This document shows, piece by piece, positions 7,406 to 15,912 of a stretch of 64,000 nt of DNA. Numbering within the stretch: position 1 is the first letter of the stretch; the number at the start of each line of letters is the position of its first letter. The stretch comes from CALNYX01 sp942490925 (lineage in GTDB: Bacteria; Chlamydiota; Chlamydiia; Chlamydiales; JAAKFR01): positions 248,001-312,000 of the forward strand of contig CALNYX010000017.1 in assembly GCA_942490925.1 (NCBI GenBank). The letters run 5' to 3'. The notes under the pieces were generated by a model. The model saw only the letters and a list, made by a program, of their open reading frames with translations. It had not been told where the DNA came from and did no database searches. The position numbers and the translations under genes are program-made.

Positions 7406-8887
7406 TTAGGCCTTTTGGGCAAGTGCCTTTTTTGCTAGCCACTTGTTGACAAAGATAAAGAAGAGTATTCCTGTTCCCCACTGAAAAACAATGGTTCCAA
7501 GGCTATAGACATGGAAAGGATTCCACCAGCGGCCATCTTGCATCTCACTGATACTTTGGTAAAAATACCAAGCAATTAGAACAATTCCCTGAAATGGAAT
7601 AAGATAGCGGATCATAAAGTTGTAGATTTTGCCAACTTTGAAGTCGTTATTCGAGCTGTTAACAGCTTCGATGCGAAAGCGATTGACTCCATAGCGAATG
7701 ACTCCAAAAGCAATGAATAGACCATTGAGCACAAGGCCGAGGCTCCAGACGCTATCTTGATTCTCTAAAAAGGCCATATTGAGTGCTGATGGGGCGCCAA
7801 ATACAAGGGCTAGAAAGGCAATCGAGAGAATAGCCTGTTTGTGTGATAGGCCCATTTCATAGAGGGCTTTGGCAGAGAGTTGAATCATAGAGATCATTGA
7901 ACTGAGAGCTCCTAATGCAAAAGCGAGGAAAAAGAGAGTAGCAAATAGAGTTTGGAGCAGTGAGCCACCAGGTAGAGAAGAGAAAAGTGTGGGGAGATAG
8001 ATGAATGTTAAACCTGTGTTTGTGCTTGCTTCACCTGATGTGAGTGATTCCAAGCCCATATAGCTTTCAAAAGCAAAGGCTGCACCAAAAATAATAACGC
8101 CCATGATAATTGAGACGCCGTTGTTAGCAAGAGCAGTGAGGCAACCGTTTGCGTTAATGCTTTCGTTTTTCCGCGCATAGTTGGCATAGACAAGGAGTAG
8201 GCCCCATCCAGCTCCTGTATCCCAAGCGTTTTGGGTGAGCGCCTCAATCCAAATGCGGTAGTGGAGTAGGTCTGATAGGTGAGGTGTAAAGAAGTAGGCA
8301 AGTCCCTTGGAAGCCCCAGGTAGGGTAACGGCTCGTACTGCGATAATCAGGATCATTCCAATCAGTGCAGGCACAAGGATAGTATTTGTTTTTTCAATGC
8401 CTTTGGCAACACCTCTATAGATGACAAAGCAGCCTAAAAAGAGGGCGAGGATATGGAAAAATAGGGGTTGTAGGCTATGGGTATAGTTATCCCATAGGAG
8501 TTGGTAGTCGGCAGTTTTTGTGAGCAGGCCGCTGAGACTATAAAAGAAGTAGCGAAAGCCCCAGCCAACAACAACTGAGTAGTAAAACAAAATTCCAGAG
8601 GTGACAAGGGCAATAAAAGCCCCCATCCAGGCAAATTTAGGCCCCGCAGTCTCAGTAAGAGCTCCAACTGGGGCTTTCCGAGTGAGTTTTCCCATGGCCA
8701 ATTCTGTGATAATAAGGGGAATTGACCAAATAAAAAGAAAGATAGCCCAAGGGATGAGAAAGGAACCTCCACCATTTTGAGCGACAATGCGCGAAAAACG
8801 CCAGATGTTTCCAGCCCCGATGGCAATCCCTACTAGTGAGAGAATAAAGCCAAGGCGAGATGTAAAAAAGTCTTTTGAATGTTTCAT
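7406..8887 (-). CDS. Sodium-dependent transporter, NSS/SNF family
   Basis: About 493 residues with some 11-12 membrane helices. The N-terminus SRLGFILSLVGIAIGAGNIWRF is the unmistakable Na+/substrate site of neurotransmitter:sodium symporters (LeuT fold), and AQNGGGSFLIPW follows. Bacterial members import amino acids with Na+. I start at MKHSKDFF because the extra 39 residues of the longest frame are not family-like. Chlamydiae depend on host amino acids, and a homologous Na+-dependent transporter is known in Chlamydia. The substrate cannot be read from the sequence. Confidence 0.93.
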   Translation of the reverse strand: MKHSKDFFTSRLGFILSLVGIAIGAGNIWRFSRIVAQNGGGSFLIPWAIFLFIWSIPLIITELAMGKLTRKAPVGALTETAGPKFAWMGAFIALVTSGILFYYSVVVGWGFRYFFYSLSGLLTKTADYQLLWDNYTHSLQPLFFHILALFLGCFVIYRGVAKGIEKTNTILVPALIGMILIIAVRAVTLPGASKGLAYFFTPHLSDLLHYRIWIEALTQNAWDTGAGWGLLLVYANYARKNESINANGCLTALANNGVSIIMGVIIFGAAFAFESYMGLESLTSGEASTNTGLTFIYLPTLFSSLPGGSLLQTLFATLFFLAFALGALSSMISMIQLSAKALYEMGLSHKQAILSIAFLALVFGAPSALNMAFLENQDSVWSLGLVLNGLFIAFGVIRYGVNRFRIEAVNSSNNDFKVGKIYNFMIRYLIPFQGIVLIAWYFYQSISEMQDGRWWNPFHVYSLGTIVFQWGTGILFFIFVNKWLAKKALAQKA

Positions 8888-9009
8888 GGTTAAAGGTGGA
8901 TTGTAACACGCCCATTCTTTTTTTTTAACCCTAAGAAATTTTTGAAAAATGTACACATCGAATCTAGATTCAAATTCAGAACTAAGTTGTGGTGTAAATT
9001 TCATTGAAA

Positions 9010-9035
9010 TCTCTAAAAACTGTGTTTTTCAGAGA
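9010..9035. repeat. Short inverted repeat upstream of the NSS gene and rpe
   Basis: TCTCTAAAAAC and GTTTTTCAGAGA form an 11-bp stem with one mismatch. It lies in the divergent gap between the transporter and rpe. The end CAGAGGCTTCT at 9130-9140 equals the end of the palindromic repeat seen at 20.4 kb, so 9010-9140 may be a very decayed copy of that element. Confidence 0.35.
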
Positions 9036-9155
9036 TTCCTTGACTTTGACCTCTCTTACGGGGTATAAACTTCTTTACGAAACCTCTAATGCACGTAAGT
9101 TTCGCAGCTTTAGCGCAATTTGCACTCATCAGAGGCTTCTTACTAACATGAGGAT

Positions 9156-9830
9156 GTGTTGAAAAAAGAAGAGATCATTATAGCCCCTTCAATTTTATCA
9201 GGGGACTTTGGGTATCTAGCAGATGAAGCAAAACGTCTTGAACAGGCTGGAGCCGATTGCATTCATATCGACATCATGGATGGAAATTTTGTGCCGAATT
9301 TGACTCTTGGGCCAAAAGCTGTTGGAGCTATCAATAAGGCAACAGATCTATTTTTAGACGTGCATATCATGATCTATAACCCCTATGAGTTTGTCGAGCG
9401 TTTTGCAGAGATGGGGGCTGATCGTCTCACGTTTCATTTTGAAGCGACTGAAGATGTCGAAAATATCCTTGCATATATCCGTAAATGCAATATGCAAGCG
9501 GGTCTTGCTTTCCGTCCTGAAACGTCTGTAGAGTTGGTCTTAAAATATTTAGATCGTGCCGATCTGATTTTGATGATGACAGTTCCACCAGGGTTTGGTG
9601 GGCAGAAGTTTATGCCTGAGATCTTGGACAAAATCCGCTTTGTGCGCGATGCCTGCGAGAAATTGAAGATTGAACATTTTCCAATTCAAGTTGATGGTGG
9701 GATTGATGCTGAGACAGCGCCACTCTGCCTCGATGCGGGAGCCAATGTTTTAGTGGCCGGTACTTACTTGTTTAAAGAGGCGCCATCGCTAGAAGAGGGG
9801 ATTGAAATACTACGAGGATTTGGTGAATAA
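9156..9830 (+). CDS. rpe: Ribulose-phosphate 3-epimerase
   Basis: A 224-residue TIM-barrel enzyme that interconverts ribulose-5-phosphate and xylulose-5-phosphate in the pentose phosphate pathway. Signatures are APSILSGDF at the N-terminus, HIDIMDGNFVPN (catalytic Asp and metal ligands), DVHIMI, and the QVDGGI second catalytic Asp, ending in the phosphate-binding AGTYLF. The start may be the GTG at 9156 or the TTG at 9159; a GAGG at 9150-9153 suits the TTG slightly better. It heads a likely rpe-efp-accB-accC operon, with efp starting 1 nt after its stop. From memory the same order occurs in Chlamydia. Confidence 0.96.
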   Translation: MLKKEEIIIAPSILSGDFGYLADEAKRLEQAGADCIHIDIMDGNFVPNLTLGPKAVGAINKATDLFLDVHIMIYNPYEFVERFAEMGADRLTFHFEATEDVENILAYIRKCNMQAGLAFRPETSVELVLKYLDRADLILMMTVPPGFGGQKFMPEILDKIRFVRDACEKLKIEHFPIQVDGGIDAETAPLCLDAGANVLVAGTYLFKEAPSLEEGIEILRGFGE

Positions 9831-9831
9831 A

Positions 9832-10389
9832 ATGGTTTCGAGCAATCAAATTGCCCCAGGAATGATTCTGTCTGTTGACAAGAAGCTCTATCGGGTTGAA
9901 TCAAGCGTTAAAGTTACTTTGGCTAAGGGTCAGCCCTTTATCAAGACAAAGCTGCGTGATTTATCGACTAACAAAGAGAGCGAGAAAAATTTCAAGCTTG
10001 GGCAAGATGTCAATGAAGTTTCCCTTGAAGAGCGAAAATTGGAATACCTCTATTTGGAAGGGAAAAGCTACCTTTTCCTCGACATTGGAAATTTAGAGCA
10101 AGTGCTCGTTCCTGCGAACGTAATTGGAGATAATGCAAACTTTTTGAAAGAGGGTATTGAGCTCGATGCAACTTTTTATGGAGAGACGATCTTTTCTGTT
10201 GAACTTCCCCAATTTTTAGAATTGATGGTTTCAAAAGCAGACTCTGTCGAAGAGGGTGCAGCGATGGCAAATACCACCAAGCAGATTGTTTTAGAAACAG
10301 GTGCCACTGTTGATGTGCCCCCTTTTATCGAAGCGGGTGATGTGATTAAAGTAGATACAAGAAGTAGTGAATACATTCAGCGGGTTTAA
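9832..10389 (+). CDS. efp: Elongation factor P
   Basis: A 185-residue three-domain protein that binds stalled ribosomes and helps form polyproline bonds. The start MVSSNQIAPG is the family N-terminus; the frame continues further upstream only into rpe. The loop VKVTLAKGQPFIKTK carries the Lys before Gly at the tip expected to be modified in many bacteria. The domain III end VDTRSSEYIQRV is typical. The ATG begins one base after the rpe stop, so the pair is translationally coupled. Chlamydiae usually have two EF-P paralogs; this one matches the copy beside accB. Confidence 0.95.
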   Translation: MVSSNQIAPGMILSVDKKLYRVESSVKVTLAKGQPFIKTKLRDLSTNKESEKNFKLGQDVNEVSLEERKLEYLYLEGKSYLFLDIGNLEQVLVPANVIGDNANFLKEGIELDATFYGETIFSVELPQFLELMVSKADSVEEGAAMANTTKQIVLETGATVDVPPFIEAGDVIKVDTRSSEYIQRV

Positions 10390-10395
10390 AAAAGT

Positions 10396-10830
10396 ATGAA
10401 TACAAAAGAGATTGAAGAGCTCATGGAAGCGATGGAACGCCATCAAGTGAGTAAACTAGGCATTAAGAAAAAAGACTTTGAGGTCCTCTTGGAAAAAGGG
10501 GGAGCTTGTGCTCAGCCACAACCAGCGCCTATGGTTCATCATCAGCCAGTGCAAGCAGCTGCTAAAGCTGCAGAGCCGCCCAAACAGGAGCCAGAGGGGA
10601 GATTTATCACTTCACCAATCGTTGGGACTTTTTATGCGGCCTCTTCTCCTGAAGATGCACCATATGTAAACGTGGGTGATAGTGTGAGTGAAGAGGATGT
10701 CGTCTGTATTATCGAGGCAATGAAAGTAATGAATGAGGTGAAAGCCGACTTGAAAGGCTCAGTTGTTGAGGTTCTTGTCAAAAGCGGGGATCCTGTTGAA
10801 TTTGGAACGAAACTTTTCCGGGTAACATGA
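10396..10830 (+). CDS. accB: Biotin carboxyl carrier protein of acetyl-CoA carboxylase
   Basis: A 144-residue biotin carrier. The N-terminal helix region is followed by an Ala/Pro/Gln-rich flexible linker (about residues 35-68) and a biotinyl domain with the EAMKVMNE motif; the biotinylated Lys is residue 110. It carries CO2 from biotin carboxylase to the transferase in the first step of fatty acid synthesis. The gene overlaps accC by 4 bp (ATGA), as expected for a coupled subunit pair. Confidence 0.97.
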   Translation: MNTKEIEELMEAMERHQVSKLGIKKKDFEVLLEKGGACAQPQPAPMVHHQPVQAAAKAAEPPKQEPEGRFITSPIVGTFYAASSPEDAPYVNVGDSVSEEDVVCIIEAMKVMNEVKADLKGSVVEVLVKSGDPVEFGTKLFRVT

Positions 10831-12182
10831 AAAAAGTCTTAATTGCCAATCGTGGAGAAATCGCTGTTCGCATCATTCGTGCTTGCCACGACTTGGGTTT
10901 GCAGACAGTAGCAGTCTATTCAGAAGCTGATAGTGAAGCACTCCATGTACTCTTTGCTGATGAAGCCGTTTGTATTGGACAGCCGCAGGCCGCGCGCTCC
11001 TATCTGAAGGTCTCAAATATCCTTTCAGCGTGTGAAATTACGGGTGCCGATGCGATTCACCCTGGTTATGGCTTTTTAAGTGAGAATGCAAATTTCGCCT
11101 CCATCTGTGAAAGCTGTGGGCTCAACTTTATTGGCCCCTCGCCAAAATCGATTTCAAAGCTTGGTGACAAGGCAAATGCTAAGGCGATTGCAAAGCAAGC
11201 AAAATGTCCTGTAATTCCAGGTTCTGATGGAATTGTTTCTGATCTTGATGAAGCATTGAAAGTGAGCAAAAAAATCGGATTCCCAATTTTCATCAAAGCT
11301 GTTGCTGGCGGGGGTGGCAAGGGAATCCGCATTGCGCACAACAAGGATGAATTTCAGCGTCTATTTTCTGCAGCACGTGCTGAAGCAGAGGTGAACTTTA
11401 ATAATCCAGATGTTTACCTAGAGAAAATGATTGAACAACCTCGTCATATTGAGGTTCAGATTTTAGGTGACAAACTAGGCAACTACGTCCACTTAGGCGA
11501 ACGGGATTGCAGCTTGCAGCGCCGCCGTCAAAAGTTGATCGAAGAGGCACCGAGCCCTATCCTTTCTGCTGATTTGCGTAAGAAAATGGGACAGGCAGCC
11601 GTCAATATTGCCAAAGCAGCAAAATACTTTTCTGCTGGTACAGTGGAGTTTTTGCTCGATAAGAATAAAAACTTCTATTTCATGGAGATGAATACACGTA
11701 TTCAAGTGGAACATACGATCACAGAAGAGCTTACGGGTGTTGATTTGGTCCAAGAGCAGCTACGAATTGCGCGTGGCGAGAAGTTGAAGTTCAAGCAGAA
11801 AGATATTCGTTTTGAAGGTCACGTTATTCAGTGTCGCATTAATGCTGAAAATCCTGCTAACAATTTTAGTCCATCTCCGGGACATCTCGAATACTACTTA
11901 CCACCTGGTGGTCCGCATGTACGCGTCGACAGCTCGTGTTATGCTGGTTATAAGATTCCTCCCCACTACGATTCGATGATTGCCAAGTTGATTGTAAAGG
12001 GAAAGGATCGTGAAGAGGCGATTGCAATCACTAAGCGTGCATTGCAAGAGTTTCATATTGGAGGCGTTCACTCAACAATTCCTTTTCATCAATACATGAT
12101 GAATAAGAAAGAGTTCCACGAGTCAAAATACGACATTAAGTATGTCGATGAGTTGATTGACTCAGGATGTCAATTCAAGTAA
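10827..12182 (+). CDS. accC: Biotin carboxylase subunit of acetyl-CoA carboxylase
   Basis: A 451-residue ATP-grasp enzyme that carboxylates the biotin on AccB. Visible motifs: N-terminal KVLIANRGEIAVRIIRA, the glycine-rich ATP loop VAGGGGKGIRIA, RHIEVQILGD, and the active-site EMNTRIQVEHTITE. Length is normal. It ends the rpe-efp-accB-accC block. A gap of about 45 bp without a clear terminator separates it from the convergent LAB_N gene. Confidence 0.98.
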   Translation: MKKVLIANRGEIAVRIIRACHDLGLQTVAVYSEADSEALHVLFADEAVCIGQPQAARSYLKVSNILSACEITGADAIHPGYGFLSENANFASICESCGLNFIGPSPKSISKLGDKANAKAIAKQAKCPVIPGSDGIVSDLDEALKVSKKIGFPIFIKAVAGGGGKGIRIAHNKDEFQRLFSAARAEAEVNFNNPDVYLEKMIEQPRHIEVQILGDKLGNYVHLGERDCSLQRRRQKLIEEAPSPILSADLRKKMGQAAVNIAKAAKYFSAGTVEFLLDKNKNFYFMEMNTRIQVEHTITEELTGVDLVQEQLRIARGEKLKFKQKDIRFEGHVIQCRINAENPANNFSPSPGHLEYYLPPGGPHVRVDSSCYAGYKIPPHYDSMIAKLIVKGKDREEAIAITKRALQEFHIGGVHSTIPFHQYMMNKKEFHESKYDIKYVDELIDSGCQFK

Positions 12183-12228
12183 TACCATTTCGCAAAGATG
12201 CTGTACTAGCTGACTCGAGTTTGTGGGT

Positions 12229-12885
12229 TTATTTAGCTAATTTTGGGGAACGGAGCATCAGATTTCTAAGGTAAGGAACAAGGCCACAAGCGGCATTGAC
12301 AATGCTTACCCAGTCAAGAATGCGGACGAAATAGCTTAGGGCAACCAGACTCCCGATAATGCTCAAGATCCAAAATGAAGGGTTAAGCTCACTCCTTCCA
12401 CTTTTTTCAGTCTGCCACCACTGTAGCCAAAAACGACTTCCAAATAGGAAGCTTCCGACAATTCCAATGAGATGCCAGTAGAGGGGAATTGGACCTAAAT
12501 TTCCATGAGTGAGCCCAAAAGGGGTATCGATCCATGGGGCATTGGGTGCAAACGTCGTTTTTTGGATGCCATAGGCAATTGAGGTGCTAATCACTAGGAA
12601 GGCAAGCAATGAGCAGGCAGCCTTAAACGAGTAAGGCGCTGAGCGCGCTTGTAGGTAGTTCAAATTACGCCATGAGATAAAGCCATTGACCACCTGGATC
12701 AACATCAAAGGATATTGTAGCTGCAAAAAATAGTGCACTGCTAGTAGGACATTTCCGATGATCGAAAGGCGCCAGAAAAGAGCAGAGACATATGACTCTT
12801 TTTTGCGTTCACTTTGGATCCATTGGATAAAAAAACGGAGGCCAAAAAACAGAGAGGGGAGAAATCCTAAAAGGTAGAGACTCAT
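12229..12885 (-). CDS. Membrane protein with two LAB_N (lipid A biosynthesis N-terminal) domains
   Basis: A 218-residue membrane protein made of two related LAB_N units: FLPSLFFGLRFFIQWIQSE followed by SALFWRLSIIG, and GSFLFGSRFWLQWWQTEKS followed by PSFWILSIIG. LAB_N is the membrane domain fused to lipid-A-disaccharide synthase in Chlamydia and found alone elsewhere. Here it stands alone and doubled, with no glycosyltransferase part. Its start overlaps the MscS gene stop by 4 bp (ATGA), so the two are co-translated. A link to lipid A or envelope stress is inference. Confidence 0.8.
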   Translation of the reverse strand: MSLYLLGFLPSLFFGLRFFIQWIQSERKKESYVSALFWRLSIIGNVLLAVHYFLQLQYPLMLIQVVNGFISWRNLNYLQARSAPYSFKAACSLLAFLVISTSIAYGIQKTTFAPNAPWIDTPFGLTHGNLGPIPLYWHLIGIVGSFLFGSRFWLQWWQTEKSGRSELNPSFWILSIIGSLVALSYFVRILDWVSIVNAACGLVPYLRNLMLRSPKLAK

Positions 12886-13919
12886 GGTTTGATTTGTGCA
12901 GGCAAGCTCATCTGTGGAATATTTGGCGTAGATTGCACATGTAGTGTTGTTGTTGGATAAGCAATTTCAGCTTTATGTTTTGCAATAATTTCAGAAGCTT
13001 TTAAAAGAACATCTTCTTTTACAATGAGGAAATTTTTGTAGTCCGTAGCTTTCGTGAACATATGAAGCAAGATGTCAAGAGAGGATGGACCAAAGTTATG
13101 GAAATTCACATAAAGCGCTTGCTTCGAGGCAATGCCAGGATGGTTCATCACCATTTCCCTGATCTCGTTGACTATTGGCTCAATTTGCTTGATATCATCG
13201 TAGCGAATGCCAACAAATTCACGAATACGGCGATGTGACATACGAGAGACATTGAGAATTGTAATTGTTGAAAATAGAGAGTTTGGAACATAGATAGGTT
13301 GCTTTTCCAAATTTCGAATACGTGTCAATCTCCATCCAATATGCTCAACAAACCCTTCGATTTCACGATCAGAAGAGCGGATACGATCTCCGATTTTGAA
13401 AGGGCGATCCCAGTAGAGCATAAAAGCCCCAAAGAAGTTAGCCAGCATATCCTTGGCTGCAAAACCAATCGCAATGCCTCCAACCCCTCCAAAAGCGAGG
13501 ATTCCAGAGAGGCTGAAATCGAGAGTCTGCAAAATCGAGAGTCCAGATACAATCATGACTGCAATACGCAGGATTTTACCAATGGCATCCGATGTTGTAC
13601 GATCACCAGGCAGTGAGTTTTCAACCTTTTTAATCAGGCGGATGAAAAACCATGTAAGCGAGACAATTACACCAAGCTTGCGTGCCAATATGAGCATTGG
13701 GAAAACTACGACAGTTTGCGCAGCAAACGTGAGCGCCACAATCCAACTCAATAATGAAAGAGGAACGCTTAGAGCCCCTAAAAAGGCATACCGGAGACGA
13801 TCTGTCTGGTCAGCCTTTTTCAGGAGACGAGAACAAATAGTTCTTTGAATAAAGTCAAAGACTAGTGTGGCACCTAAGATGATGCCTGCTTGATAAAAGC
13901 TTTCAATCCATGCGATCAT
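12882..13919 (-). CDS. Mechanosensitive ion channel, MscS family
   Basis: A 345-residue inner-membrane channel. Several N-terminal helices are followed by the pore helix region SLSGILAFGGVGGIAIGFAA and then the beta domain (DRPFKIGDRI, VEHIGWRLTRIR, IYVPNSLFS). MscS channels release solutes on osmotic downshift. The promoter on this strand (TTGAAT-16-TATAAT) puts the transcription start at or next to the ATG, so the mRNA may be leaderless, and an 18-bp palindrome covers the -35 box. It is coupled to the LAB_N gene downstream. Confidence 0.92.
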   Translation of the reverse strand: MIAWIESFYQAGIILGATLVFDFIQRTICSRLLKKADQTDRLRYAFLGALSVPLSLLSWIVALTFAAQTVVVFPMLILARKLGVIVSLTWFFIRLIKKVENSLPGDRTTSDAIGKILRIAVMIVSGLSILQTLDFSLSGILAFGGVGGIAIGFAAKDMLANFFGAFMLYWDRPFKIGDRIRSSDREIEGFVEHIGWRLTRIRNLEKQPIYVPNSLFSTITILNVSRMSHRRIREFVGIRYDDIKQIEPIVNEIREMVMNHPGIASKQALYVNFHNFGPSSLDILLHMFTKATDYKNFLIVKEDVLLKASEIIAKHKAEIAYPTTTLHVQSTPNIPQMSLPAQIKP

Positions 13920-13925
13920 GCAACT

Positions 13926-13957
13926 ATTATACCATTTATTTGTTTGAATTCAAACAA
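13926..13957 (-). promoter_or_regulatory. Promoter of the MscS gene with an 18-bp palindrome over the -35 box
   Basis: On the minus strand TTGAAT (13953-13948) and TATAAT (13931-13926) are 16 bp apart. TATAAT ends 6 nt before the ATG. The perfect palindrome TTGTTTGAATTCAAACAA (13940-13957) covers the -35 box, so it could be an operator. Confidence 0.6.
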
Positions 13958-14028
13958 TCATATTATCAAATAAATATTTTAACTCATGCCCTTTTCTGGA
14001 CGCCAAGTAAAAAATTTAGTTTTCCTGC

Positions 14029-14598
14029 TTAGCTATTTTCAACTTGAATGTCAAAAAAGCTGAGCATGGACAGGGCCTCCATTGGAGAGAAGTGGGCTTT
14101 TTTCAACGTGTTGGTCAACGGGTTGATGGAGTAGTTGATCGCGCCACGAAAGTCGGCCTGCGTGAGATCACAATGGTGAAAAAATGTCTCAGATAGATCT
14201 GCCTGGCTAAAGTTAGCTTTCATCAATTGTGTTTGATTGAAGTGGCACTCTTTGAGCTTACAAGCTTGGAAATAGGCCTGCTTCATTTTCATTTCAGAGA
14301 AGTTACAACTGAGCAAAATGCTCTTTTCACACCGTATTGAGAAAAACTTTCTCTCACAGGTATGAAAACCAAGGCCAACTAGCTTACACTCTTTGAATGT
14401 GACACCTTGAAAGCGAGCGCCCTCAATATTGACTAAGTTCAGATTGGAATTGATAAAGGTACAGTCACAAAACTGGACTTGGCGAGCAGAGTCAAACTGG
14501 CATGCATCAAACGTGCAGTTTACAAAGATCTGGGGGCACTTCTTGAAATGCTCACCCTTATAACTTTTGTCCGACAGAGTGGAAGGTTCTTGCGACAT
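14029..14598 (-). CDS. Pentapeptide-repeat protein, Qnr-like
   Basis: A 189-residue protein built of A(N/D)LxF-type pentapeptide repeats (for example QAYFQACKLKECHFNQTQL, and KANFSQADLSETFFHHCDLTQADF), forming a right-handed beta-helix. Length and the broken repeat pattern resemble Qnr/McbG-type proteins, which mimic DNA and protect topoisomerases; that role is inference here. The first 12 or so codons (MSQEPSTLSDK) lie in a 58-bp sequence that is nearly repeated at the 3' end of the methyltransferase gene at 15.3 kb. It is last in a likely four-gene operon. Confidence 0.8.
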   Translation of the reverse strand: MSQEPSTLSDKSYKGEHFKKCPQIFVNCTFDACQFDSARQVQFCDCTFINSNLNLVNIEGARFQGVTFKECKLVGLGFHTCERKFFSIRCEKSILLSCNFSEMKMKQAYFQACKLKECHFNQTQLMKANFSQADLSETFFHHCDLTQADFRGAINYSINPLTNTLKKAHFSPMEALSMLSFFDIQVENS

Positions 14599-14602
14599 TT
14601 TG
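14545..14602. repeat. 58-bp direct repeat, copy B (5' end of pentapeptide gene)
   Basis: About 47 of 58 bases match 15294-15351; the inner 38 bases (14565-14602) match 35 of 38. It encodes the first codons of the pentapeptide protein. Together the two copies bracket the P-loop kinase gene. Confidence 0.85.
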
Positions 14603-14604
14603 CT

Positions 14605-15237
14605 TTACTCGGAATTTATTGAGTTTAGAAAATTCAGAATTTCATCGGCTAGTTCTTCAGGAGTTGACTCAGCAGTATTCAACTCTAGATCGTATGGAAC
14701 ATTTTGGTGACAACTATGATAATGACTTCTGGCATGGCCAACTGGGGAAGTCCCTCTTGCCTTTTCTCGTTTTTCTATAATGTCAAGCGGGGCAAAAACA
14801 CCAATCCAATAAACTTTCTGCCCTTTAAGGCTTGTGATTAGGTCATCCAAATACTCATCTTTATAGAGAATGTAATCCACGATCAGATGGTTGCCAGCTT
14901 GAGCGTAGGCAGCGATAGAACGATGCATTCCTTTCATGACACGATCTCCTGCAGGTCCAATCTGCAAGAGAACAGTTGAAATTCCATTTGCATCTTGTTC
15001 AAACGTTACTCCACGAATGTACTCTCCAAGCGGAGTCTCTTGATCTAATTGTTTTGCTTCCCCAAGACATGAGATATCAAGCTCTGGCAGTAGCTCATCA
15101 AAAAACGAATCCATGCCAATACGTAAAAAGAGACAACTTGCCTTTTTTTGAAGAGCCTTTTGAATACTTGTTTTTCCAGAAGAGGAGGGCCCATTCAGAA
15201 TAAGAACGGTTCCCTTGTTTTCTACAGACTGTGCCAT
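14605..15237 (-). CDS. P-loop kinase related to chloramphenicol phosphotransferase
   Basis: About 210 residues from the ATG at 15237, which has GAGG at proper distance; an upstream TTG would add a Leu-rich stretch. The Walker A is LNGPSSSGKTS near the N-terminus, followed by IGMDSFFDELLP, as in chloramphenicol 3-O-phosphotransferase-like (CPT) proteins. VDYILYK and a lid with REKARGTSPVGHARSHYH follow. CPT-like proteins phosphorylate small hydroxylated molecules; the substrate here is unknown. The gene sits exactly between two copies of a 58-bp repeat, which suggests it was inserted into an older methyltransferase/pentapeptide pair. Confidence 0.8.
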   Translation of the reverse strand: MAQSVENKGTVLILNGPSSSGKTSIQKALQKKASCLFLRIGMDSFFDELLPELDISCLGEAKQLDQETPLGEYIRGVTFEQDANGISTVLLQIGPAGDRVMKGMHRSIAAYAQAGNHLIVDYILYKDEYLDDLITSLKGQKVYWIGVFAPLDIIEKREKARGTSPVGHARSHYHSCHQNVPYDLELNTAESTPEELADEILNFLNSINSE

Positions 15238-15293
15238 ACATACCTCTGTGGATAATAATAAAATCAGTAAAAGTAGCAAATGTTTCTGCAGAT

Positions 15294-15351
15294 CTAAGGC
15301 CCATCCTTAAATTTTTTGTCCGATACAGTGGAAGGTTCGTGCGACATTTTG
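15294..15351. repeat. 58-bp direct repeat, copy A (3' end of methyltransferase gene)
   Basis: Matches 14545-14602 at about 47 of 58 bases. It carries the last codons of the methyltransferase and, in the next frame on the minus strand (ATG at 15347 to TAG at 15294), an open run MSHEPSTVSDKKFKDGP that mirrors the pentapeptide protein's N-terminus. Confidence 0.85.
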
Positions 15352-15912
15352 ATTCATTGTTTTGAAGTTAAATTGCTCAAACCATTGGATGTTAAAACTC
15401 CTAAGCAATTCCATAATCCACTCTGTTGTGTGATGCCTCACAGTGAGCTGCTCACTCGTCGTATAAATCCCATCTTCTCGATAGTTATAGCGAGGATGAT
15501 CTGAGATCATAAAATCCGAGAGATAGAGTACACCACGAGGTTTCAAGATCCGCATAATCTCTTGGATGAGGGCCATCTGTTCCTGTTTATCGATAATTGT
15601 GCAGAGAATTGTTGAGAGAATCACGCAGTCATAATTTTTAGTTGGAATTAGACCACTCTTAGGAAGATGAACGAGTTCTAGGTGAGGCGAGGTTTGATGA
15701 CCGCGCTTAATCATGTTCTCAGCAAAATCGAAACCAATCAGATTCTGATAACCCTCTTCATGAAGAAACTTAAGTAGACGGCCATAGCCACAGCCATACT
15801 CGACGATTTTTGAGTCATGCTCAAGAAAAGGTGAGAGCTTTTCAAGATAGAGCGGATCTTCAAAATCTTTTGTCGAACCAATTTCATTCCAATAGAGTTG
15901 AGCGTCCATCAT
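15307..15912 (-). CDS. Class I SAM-dependent methyltransferase
   Basis: A 201-residue Rossmann-fold methyltransferase. Motif I is KIVEYGCGYGRLLKFL; IGFDFAENMI gives the acidic residue that binds the SAM ribose; DCVILSTILCTI and the post-motif LKPRGVLYLSDF follow. The substrate cannot be read. It starts inside the last codons of the upstream exported methyltransferase (4-bp overlap). Its 3' end is the source of the repeat that also begins the pentapeptide gene. Confidence 0.88.
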   Translation of the reverse strand: MMDAQLYWNEIGSTKDFEDPLYLEKLSPFLEHDSKIVEYGCGYGRLLKFLHEEGYQNLIGFDFAENMIKRGHQTSPHLELVHLPKSGLIPTKNYDCVILSTILCTIIDKQEQMALIQEIMRILKPRGVLYLSDFMISDHPRYNYREDGIYTTSEQLTVRHHTTEWIMELLRSFNIQWFEQFNFKTMNQNVARTFHCIGQKI

